A DNA stretch of 64,000 nucleotides, taken from contig JAZGTN010000046.1 of assembly GCA_037783415.1 (NCBI GenBank), positions 2,176,501 to 2,240,500 of the forward strand. Reading direction: 5' to 3'. The stretch's first letter is position 1, and the number at the start of each line of letters is the position of its first letter. A program made the translations under genes and the position numbers. The stretch comes from Leptasterias polaris. Taxonomy: Eukaryota; Echinodermata; Asteroidea; Forcipulatida; Asteriidae. The notes under the pieces were generated by a model. The model was not told the origin of the DNA. It did not search any database and saw nothing but the letters and a program-made list of their open reading frames with translations. Positions 1 to 9,900 of this stretch are shown here, piece by piece.

Positions 1-109
1 TCAATCACACGGATCTTTAAAGAATGTTATTACTTATATACTGTCAGCCTCAACTCTTCGTAAAATTTGTTTAAAACTTTGTTAATAGATTCTGTTGATG
101 GATATCTTT

Positions 110-140
110 GTTGACGTCAAAAGGAGCACTTGACGTCAAC
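110..140. promoter_or_regulatory. Inverted pair of CRE-type TGACGTCA palindromes
   Basis: GTTGACGTCAA (110-120) and TTGACGTCAAC (130-140) are exact reverse complements separated by nine bases. Each contains the 8-bp palindrome TGACGTCA, the full CREB/ATF consensus. The arms extend weakly outward (GATATC on the left, GATAT on the right). Whether it is a bound site or the end of a decayed repeat cannot be told from sequence alone. Confidence 0.45.
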
Positions 141-259
141 GATATTCTAGTTATTTCTGGCACTGGAGGGCTACAATCAATAAGCTTAATAGTGTCCAAT
201 TTACATTACATACTAACAGTCAGGAATCTTCTGATTTAAAAGGTAGAGTCGTATATAGG

Positions 260-592
260 TTTTTGTTAATGTAATGCTGATTGGAGAGCTGTTGATATTA
301 TACAACATTGTTAGAAACAACCCCCTTTGAAGTTATGTAGTTTTAGAGAAAGAAGTAATTTGTCATTTGAATCTGAGAACGGCTTCAGACAAAAAGCTTT
401 TCTCAGACTTCTGAAAGCACACAATTCTATGCAACAAGGGTGTTTAGTTTTTTTCTGTCATTATTTTCTTGCAACTTTGATGAACAATTGAGCCAAAGTG
501 TTCGCAGATTTGTTATTTTATGCTTATGTTGGGATACACAAAGTGTGGATACTGGTCTTTGACAATTACCAAAAGTATACCCTGCCTTTAAA
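260..592 (+). mobile_element. Degraded copy of the TTAA MITE family
   Basis: Collinear with the intact element at 20414-20780: shared blocks include GGAGAGCTGTTGATA, the GAAAGCACAC box, GCAACAAGGGTGTTT, TTGTTATTTTATGC and CTGGTCTTTGACAATTACC, finishing in CCTGCCTTTAAA. The left terminus is too diverged to define. Confidence 0.7.
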
Positions 593-855
593 AGTGCAAA
601 GCTTTTTGCTTGGAGTATAGTTGTACCAAAATTAGACTCTTATTGGCTTTGAAAATAAGATTAAGAAAAGTTGGGTGAGGAACGGAGTCATACGATACTG
701 ATTCAAAGATTGAGAAAAGAAGAGCAAAGTATCATGCAAAGACGGAGTGTCAAGAAAGTAGTACAAAAATTACAAAAAAAACCCACAAAGACCAAAGTGA
801 AAGAAAAACAAAATCGATGTAAGGGGAGCTATAGATATGAGGGCTGCAAGCTGAC

Positions 856-980
856 CTGATCGGCTTTGACATTCTCGACGGTGAAGTTAAACCAGACTCT
901 GAAACGAGGATTGCAGGTGTCTGGTCTGATGAAGAGATCATACTCAAACTCTGTGATGCAATCAACCCTACCAAGATTTC
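856..980 (-). CDS. AGBL4: AGBL4 coding exon 3
   Basis: This exon is 125 nt, with a good acceptor (T-rich tract then CCAATTCAG|) before 980 and donor GATCAG|GTCAGC after 856. It encodes residues 50-91, including NLGRVDCITEFEYDLFI, RPDTCNPRFRVWFNFTVEN and ending VKADQ. It leaves in phase 0. The next family block expected downstream (RVIFNIVNFSK-like) was not found in 1-855, so the following exon lies off the left edge. Confidence 0.95.
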
Positions 981-3900
981 CTGAATTGGAAAACAAAAAA
1001 GGAGCACACAAACAAGAATTCACTACCGACCCAATATAAAAAAGCTAGAAAATAATGCTTAACAAACTTATTATTATATGGGATTTGAGGCATTGCACGG
1101 TGAGGTATCAATGTATATTTGGTTTGCGGTAACACCATGTATATATCTACTTGCTGGGTAGATTTTGTTCTTTGAGAACTTGTCTTGCTATTTATTCTAC
1201 TGCCGCGGAGTAGATTATTCGGAATTCGGGAGACTTCTCAGTTCTGAAAAGAACTGTCCTGCTTATTAACTACTACCTTGGCGGAAGGTAGGTAATCGGC
1301 CGGGACTACTACTTTCGCTTAGTGGATCGAGGGGACTTTTCGCTATTAACTTCACTGCCGCGGAGTGAGTTCTTATTATTAAAGGTAGGGTGATACTTTG
1401 GGAATGACCCCAAACAAAATGTATGTAATTTCTGTCCGAAAGCTAACTTGATATAAAGTCAAAGATGGTAAGCATCCTGCGAAATTATTTCATCTGAAAT
1501 GCCTCTAATGAAAATCATTAAAAGTATGTCGACAATTTTGAATTTTCAAAACTCACCCCAAGATGAGTTTTGGAGGCTGAAATTTAAGCTGTAATAATAT
1601 CCAACGATAAACACAACCTCCCAAAAAGATAGAAGCATGAAAGATGAATTGCCTACCCCCCCCCCCCCCCCCCCCCCAACTGAGTCTGCCTGTGGTACAA
1701 TCAAACATAACCAATTCATGTACATCTTGAAGTGCCTTACCACATTCAAAACATGCATCAAATATCAGGTGTCCCTTCTTTGGCATGCCAGTGTACCCAG
1801 GAGGCACAACGGCAAATTTATTAAGGTTTCCAACCACTGCGTCATCACTGCCATCATCACTACCTGTAAACAAGTAAACACCAAGAGTAACAACATTTTA
1901 CTGTTTGGACACGGATCAGGTTATTTACTGGGATTTACCATGAATTCAGATTGCCGGAAATGATAATGCACATCCCTTTATGTATGTCAGTGTTAGCTTT
2001 AAATATGTAACAAATTAGGATAAATGTAGGGTACAACCAAGTATAAAACTCGTTTGGGAGAAGTGATGGCTCTGAGGATAACTGGTGTGGTCTCAATGTT
2101 TTGAACAGTATACCCTGCTCGTCTTCAGGAGAAATGTAGAATATACTGTTTTTAAACGTCGAGACCACACCGGTTCTTTTCAGAACCAACACTTCTCCCA
2201 AAAGTACCCACAAGTTTACTACTGTAGTTGTTCTCAAGATCCACACCATTCAAAGCTTTAAACATCACTTATGTAAAATATTCATGATAATAAATTGTGC
2301 ATAAAATGAAAGTTACTGGAATTAAAAACACTATTTTCCAACTCCAAAGACCACAAAAACCAATTCTGTAGAGTGTGCAAACCTGTGTTTTGATTTGGCA
2401 AAACATGTGCTTTTTTTGTTTTGTTATTTGTGTGAATGTTTTAGTCATCATTTTTGTTAAAATGAGAGCATTAACAAAACTTGTTTTCATTCATTTGGTA
2501 AGGGTGTGGGTTTTTTTGTTTCACTCTCTGTCTATCTCTCACTTCTGTGATGCCTGAACTTAACTTGTTTGGAAGTGGAAAATTGTTTGGAAATGTTTAC
2601 ACTGCTTTTTCTAGCTCGAATTGTACACCCACTCTTCTCCATTTCATACACTGATACAGGCCTGACAATTCGATTTCGAAAGGGCAAGGGTTACCAAGGC
2701 ATTTTCTTCTTAGTAAAGGGCACCTTTATGAGGGAGTTGTAAATTTCTATTGGAACATTTAAGGGGCACCAAGGCAATGACCAGGGGACAACGGAAGCAA
2801 TTTCCTCTGTTGCCTTTGTGAAGTATTAGGCCTGCTATTAATTGTAGTGTTCATTTACTCCAACCCCATTTCTAACTGACAAAGCAAACAAGGCAAGAAG
2901 GCTGGTCCCAACCTTTGAAATACTCCCTACTAAAATATTTGAACGCTCTACCTGCTATGAAATTCAACCCTTGCACAAACAAGATTGTTTCTAAATTAAT
3001 TACAAACCAACAGCTACTTTTATGATTTCCTAAGATACATAAATGTTGTCAAATTCAAAATAAACCACTCATTCATTATTACGACAACAATAATCCGAGC
3101 GCAAGCAAAACTTCCACTGTAATGAAAAGAAAGATTAACTCCAAATTGAAAAAAAAAAAATTCTCCCACAAATAAAATCAAAAACCTTTGCTACATGACA
3201 ATTTCAGTGCAAGACTGACAGGGAATTGAGCATTCCTCTCCCTTGATATTGCGTTTTGTTGCCAGGTCTAACTATCCGGATTGATTTATATCAATGTAAT
3301 AACGCTACGGACAAAGCACACAGGAAGTCGTAGTGAGTAAAGTGAATTGATCAACGGAGCGTGTTCTCATTGGTCAACGCTCATAGAAGCTGTCCACATT
3401 GTACGTCTGCGCCATCTCAGCTAACAATTTACACAATGATATTTGATTTTGGTCTCGCCAGACCAAACACTGTACATTTGCGTCACACGCCCCTTCCCCG
3501 CACTATACTGTAATTACGCTTCGTTTTGGAAGGAGCCGCGATGTTTTGACGTGCGATGTGATGATGGAGTTGGACAGCTATGAAGAAAGGAGAGGAAATG
3601 GTGATGGTAAATTGATGTGTGGTAAGCTCACACCTTGCCGACACCTTCTCCCTTAGTGTACAACATATGTGTGCATGTACTTCTCAACTGGAATGTTCTG
3701 TAATTGCATAAGATGCAAATCTTGTCAGTGGTATTTGGGGTTTAACAATTTCAGAAAACGTACCATCATCATGCCTACAATTTCATCTTTGAGAGGGCAA
3801 GGCCATTTTCTTTTTGCAAACACTTCCATTGGAAAATCTTAAGTCTATGGGAAACTTTTGAAGGGGCACAAAGGCCAAGACCAGGACAACAGAGGCCGTG

Positions 3901-6900
3901 GACTTTGTGTATTCAAGGCTTGCATCATTCCCTGTCTCTTTAACTTTTCTTCTCATGATTACAGGCCTGGAGTTAAACGGAGGCCAGGGAGGTCATTGCC
4001 TCTGTTGCCCTGTTCTTGGCCTTAGTGCACCTTCAAAAGTTTTCCATAGACATTTTAAGATTTTCCAATGGAAGTGCCCTTTGATAAATGAAAATGGCCT
4101 TGCCCTCTCAAGGATAAAATTCCAGGCATTCCAGGATTGTATCATAACATTTCAATCAAAACAAATTGAGGGACCTAAATAATATATTTGTTTCTGTTTC
4201 GCAAAGGTGAGCAGTAATTTCTGTTTCCATTGGTCAGCTCAATCAAGCTCAACTAGACATGTTTTGGCAAAAACTAACAGGAAGGAGTGACTAAATCAAA
4301 CCCTATGATGTACATTCAGGGCCAATTTCATAAAGCTTGTAAGCACAAACACTTGCTAAGCACAGAAAATTATTGTTAGCAGAAAATTATTGCTTAGCAG
4401 AAACAGGTTACCGCCAAAATTACATTGAGTTTGCATTGTTGTGACTGGTGCCCCACTCAATGTTTGCTTAGAAAAGATATTTGTCAAGAAGTAATTAGCA
4501 GAAACAGGTTACCAGCCAAAATTACATTGAGTTTGCATTGTTGTGACTGGTGCCCCACTCAATATTTGCTTAGCAAAGATATTTGTCAATAAGTAATTAG
4601 CAGAAACAGGTTACCAGCCAAAATTACATTAAGTTTGAATTGTTGTGACTGGTGCCCCACTCAATTTTTGCTTAGCAAAGATATTTGTCAAGAAGTAATT
4701 AGCAGAAACCGGTTACCAGCCAAAATTACATTGAGTTTGCATTGTTGTGACTGATGCCCCACTCAATATTTGCTTAGCAAAGATATTTGTCAAGAAGTAA
4801 TTCGCAGAACAGGTTACCAGCCGAAATTACATTAAGTTTGCATTGTTGTGACTGGTGCCCCACTCAATATTTGCTTAGCAAAGATATCTGTCAAGAAGTA
4901 ATTAGCAGAAACAGGTTACCAGCCAAAATTACATTAAGTTTGCATTGTTGTGACTGGTGCCCCACTCAATATTTGCTTAGCAAAGATATCTGTCAAGAAG
5001 TAATTAGCAGAAACAGGTTACCAGCCAAAATTACATTATGTTTGCATTGTTGTGACTGGTGCCCCACTCATTTTTTGCTTAGCAAAATAAACTAGTCAAC
5101 AAGTATTTTCTGCTTAACAGCTTTATAAAATTGGGCCATGGTCCTTGCTATATGATTATACAGGGAGCAATTTCGTTAAGCAATTTCCATCTAGCAAAAC
5201 AAACTATTTAGGCTGGAGATACTTTGTGCATACTAAAATGCTATTAGTGAGTAGCAGATGATGAGTTTGGGTAGCAATTGATAGATTTTGTCCGGCATTT
5301 GCTCTGCTATACAAAGGAAATCATTCACTGATTATACAATTCCACAGATTGACAACATCACAATAAAAGTACACAACGCCAAAAATGATAGCGGCACTAT
5401 TTTCTCCCACTTGATGCACAAAGCCGATGTAACATTCCTTTGGAAATGAAAACTGCAAATTACTCGGACCCTCCTTGTGGTGTAGCACAGATTTTTATTT
5501 GTCAATCACCTTGTCTCCAACCATGAACCAACTAACAGTACAAATGATTTCTCAAGTTAGTGGCGGCATTCACACTTCACACAGGCAGATGTTAGCGCAA
5601 ACCCATCGTCGCCGGCGCCAGTGCTCATTTCCACCAGCCACCATAGCGACAATTGACATTATTTACTGGCACAGAGGAAGCGCCACTGCTAACAAGGTGC
5701 GACTTTATAAGACCACTGTCAGCCCAGAGGTAACTCTTTTTCATGTCAGCCCCATTTCCAAGGACGAATTTCAAGGCTATTTTGTTGAATGATTAAAATC
5801 AGTCCTATGTGACAAAAAAAGCAACAAGTGTATTTACAATATAGCCCCTTTTACACTACACTTTAATCCGGAGAAAAAAATTTACACTGAGAGTCTTCGG
5901 ATTAAGTAGAGCGTTCACACTACACTTTTCAGGGCTAAAAATTCTCCAGATTAACGAACCCCACACTGGCTTAATCCAGGTAAAATTTAACCTTGCCCCA
6001 GGAGTAGGGTTAACCCACCAATCTCAGTGTTAGTATGGAACTGGGTTAACTTTTCTCTGGGTTAAGGAAACTCCTGATCAGTTTAGAAGACTATTTACAC
6101 AGGTCACCAATTACACAGATAATAATAATAATAACTAGTTCTTATATAGCGCATTTTACAATAATGTCTCAATGCGTGGGGAGTATAGATAGGTTGCAAT
6201 ATGACGTATATCGGCCATCTTTACAGGCAATTTGGAACACACAGTCATGCGCTACGCGTGAAAACAGCGTGCATCACGCGCACATTTCACAAAACTCATT
6301 TCATGATTGGTTAGTGAATGACGCGGCTGCGTTAATAATTTAAGCGCTTGACGCGCCTGCAAGCCAAAATGCGATTTGCCCGTAAAGATGCCGTCTACTG
6401 GGAACTATCTATACATGTACAGCCCTGAGATCAAAGGTAGGTAGTGTGAAAAGGGCGTTTATGTTCTACTATAATTTTAACCAGTTAGGTCATGTTTTTC
6501 GAAGATCAGAGAAAACCTACAAACTTATTAAATTGAGGGTATCTCTTTCTTAAAATGGAAATCATAATTGTATCTAAGGGTTCTTCCCAGGATTCTTCAT
6601 AATTGTGGGGCATTCTGGATCCAAATTTTAAAAGTTTGGCCGAGCACGCTGAATTAAAAAGAGGTCCTCAAAAGGTTTTCTACTTGGTAACGCCCTATTG
6701 TCCAAATGGTTTTATCTTAAAGATTGTTATATATTTGTTTGCGTATCAGCCGCAATTCGCACTTGTCGTTACACAATTTGTGTGCATTGGTGCGATACAT
6801 TGTGTGCATTTGGCACTAGCTTAGGTAAAACCATGATATCTGTGCGTTGTTCTCCTTTCTTTTTGCAGGATGCATTTGGGTAAAATTTGCCCCAATTTAC

Positions 6901-9900
6901 ACTATTAGTCCCATGCACTACCTTGTGTACAGAGAGAAACTCGTGCATTGCAACAAAATTTCCCACACAGTAGTTTTCTAGCGATTTTCGCGGAAACCAA
7001 TCTTGTACCCGTCCTTTAATTCTATCTCTGAGATTCCGGAAGATTTTGTTTTTAGCATCCCCCTCCCTTTCCCCCCATTGGAAGTTGGTGTACATGGTAG
7101 TCCCAATTGCCCCTGAAGGGATTCCTGTGCACATTGATCCAAGAGTCATTGTGAATTAAATTTGCAGCTAGTTTACTTTGCCGAGAACTGACATTGGGAT
7201 GAATAAAATTGATTTGGGCAGACAAGAACCAATAATGTGGTCTCTTATTTCTGTGTACTGCCAGATGTCTATTAACTTACACTTTTTCGTGTGTACCATC
7301 AGAAGTGTGTTAACACTTCCATGGGTCCAGGGCCCAATTTCATAGAACTGTTTAACGGCCGATTCTGTGCTTACTGCACGAGTTTCGTTTTCATAGCGCT
7401 GCTAACCGTAAGCACACGAAAAGGCATGCTAACCTTCCGGTGCTTACTGCATGAAAATGAATGACGTAACAATGCAAATCTATTGTGAACGCGCGAGGTG
7501 GCCGCCTTATTTTCTTGCTAACCTGTGAAATACGCTTTTAAATGCTTAAGCAAATTTTTCTGCTACAGTTAGCACAAAAATTTGCTTACCGTTAAGCAGC
7601 TGTCTATGAAATTGGGCCCAGGTGACAAACACAGAAGAAACAGGGGCACGGGGACATTTTATGAAAGTAGGCCAACTGAATGAAAAAGCTGAACATTAAG
7701 AATTGAAGAGCATGTTTTATTCGTCGCTGGTCCCACAAACTATTTGTCAAAAAGCACAATTTTGCCATTCATTTTCTCAAAAAAATAACAAAATAAACAC
7801 AAAGTCATTACTGTTACCATTTTCAGCAAGTTTCATTACCTAATTTGTAATAGGTTTGTAGTTATGCAAAAAGTTAGTTAGTGGCCTGACGTTTCGACCC
7901 TAGCAGAGTCTTTTTCGAAGGCTAAATGACAAGACAACACAAATACATGGATACAAGGCTGACAAGAGCAGTCAAGTGGAAATACATGAATAGATAGAGT
8001 GGAGAGTGAAAAGCACAAAGCCTTCAGAAAAAGCATATATGACTTTTACAGTTTCGTTATGTGAGCTATCTGTCGAACCTATTGGAGCGTAGTATTTTCA
8101 CACAGTGACCTTTTGTAATGTCTCAATATGCATTGGTTTGTACACAGTGCTATTTGGGCAAAACTTCACAAAGTGCTGTACTTATTCTACAGTTTAGGAA
8201 TTAATTTACTCAGTAAAATAGTTGCAAGAATGACAAACTAATTGACAGTTCTGTACGATTTCAGAAGTCAGCTTTATTTGTGTCTCAAACAAAGACACAA
8301 ATTAGTAAACAGACTCTGAAACAGCAGTTTGGAAAATAGTGAAACTTCAATCGCAATCTTCTCCAAACACAGACTTTTTGACAGTGGGCTACACAAGTCT
8401 GTCTAAAAGTAAACCCCAAAATAAGGTTCTTTATCACTGATGCAATAATTTCATCTATTAAAGGGTGTGTACAACATTGGTAAGAATGAAAATATAAATG
8501 TTCACAGATTTGCACATAACTTACATGGTATAAAGATGGTCATGGGGGAAAACTTCCCATGAAATAGTTTTGCTTGAAATGCCATAGTTTTTAGGAAATG
8601 AGTAAAATAATAGTCTTTATCCTGCAGGATAAATTCCGATGTTTGAAAACAAGTTAAAACACATAAGGGGGTTTTTCACTGTTTTCTCATGACTCCGAAG
8701 ACCGATTTAGCTTAAACTTTCACAGGTTTGTTATTTCATGTATATTTTGGGTCACATCAAGTTTGGATACAAGTCTTTGGCAATTACCAATGTTGTACAC
8801 ACCCTTTAAATCAAGTATTTTGAAAACAACCCAAACATTGAATTGAATATGTTTAAAGGTTTTTGATGTTACATGTTGTTATAATGTCTACCCAGCAACA
8901 GAGAAACACATCTTATTTCATTTTTTTAATTTATTATATCACATAATAAACCACAAGGAAAACGGACTAGATAAATGTAGGTGATCCCTCTCCTGCCGCT
9001 TCCCGGGCTGTATCATAAATTTGGGTGTGATTCCTGGCAGTTAGAGGTTGTATGGCTTCTGACTGGCACCCCAAACAAAGATATTGACAAAATAGGGATG
9101 CCGCCACAATTAGGGCTAGATAGCTCAGTTGGTAGAGAGATGGCACACTAATCCGGAGGCCGCAGGTTCAAGTCCTGCTCTAGTCAATTTTTCTCTAATC
9201 AACCCAAATTATTTTTTAATTCTCTCAGACATTTTGATCTGATGCTGAGACTTTGAACTTAAGGTTCTGGTCTCCAAACTCAAGGTCATTTAAATGTCAG
9301 TAGGGAAATTAGGTTCATTTAAGGTGCGTAATACAATCACATCATTCATCAAGCGTAACACCAAATTAAATAATATATAAGGAACCAATCAAAATAATAA
9401 AAGTTTACAATTTTGATCTTTTCTTGAAATTATTTTAACCACCCACCCACCCCAAGTTTTGATTTTTAAATATTAACAGACTATTTAGTTTATACTGAAG
9501 CACAAACTTATGCCTCAAATGAAGCAGATATTTTATAATTGCTCTCCCAGCTCAGGAGTTTTCAATGGCTTTTCCTGGTTTCGAGCATGCAACTTTGTAG
9601 TTATAACAGAAGAGGAAACTCACGCCGACTTCCCATCGAGCAGGGAGGTCAACTTTCGAAACGAGTTTGACCCAAAACAAGGAGCAGCATAGAAATGACA
9701 GACATGACAGGCAATCTGGAAGAGACCTCTGCATCTTATTTTTCCCTTTAAAGTTTAAAATTTGTGTTTCTTTCATTATTTAAATTGTAAACTGAATTTT
9801 GGTTTTCAATTCTTTCTTCTGACTCCCCCACATACAATTACGAAAAAAGATCAACATTTTAAAATATCGAGTATTCAAATAACAAAACACAGACCGGGGA

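Larger units (their letters stand above)
1..855. other. AGBL4 intron 3 (partial)
   Basis: I see no exon here on either strand. The stretch holds a pair of TGACGTCA palindromes at 110-140 and a degraded MITE copy at about 260-592. The short lysine-rich open frame at 671-859 on the plus strand is an artefact of A-rich sequence opposite the end of exon 3. Confidence 0.6.
981..1740. other. AGBL4 intron 2
   Basis: A 760-bp GT-AG intron on the minus strand. It carries the hairpin cluster at about 1125-1414 and a 22-base C run (1656-1677, a G run in the transcript). No further exon was seen. Confidence 0.8.
5843..6456. mobile_element. Outer MITE with GCCC-TTTTACACTAC ends, split by later insertions
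   Basis: The left end GCCCCTTTTACACTACAC and the right end GTAGTGTGAAAAGGGC are inverted repeats. The interior has been interrupted by a SINE tail fragment starting about 6119, itself interrupted by a CpG-rich MITE at 6184-6413. Confidence 0.65.

Noticed and set aside
1..855. Search for AGBL4 exon 4
   Set aside because: No sequence resembling the next conserved block was found on the minus strand; the exon must lie beyond the window.
1637..1963. Open frame with a proline run on the plus strand
   Set aside because: It is antisense to AGBL4 exon 2 and depends on the 22-base C run.
4787..5095. Open frame encoding a repeated 34-residue peptide
   Set aside because: It arises from the 102-bp tandem unit, whose length is divisible by three; units differ without any sign of coding constraint.
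6769..7149. 126-codon minus-strand open frame
   Set aside because: No recognised domain, no family match to AGBL4, and it does not fit the phases of the AGBL4 exons.
9114..9186. Functional tRNA gene
   Set aside because: Boxes A and B and the acceptor and T stems are good, but the anticodon stem does not pair and U33 is missing, so it is called a SINE head.
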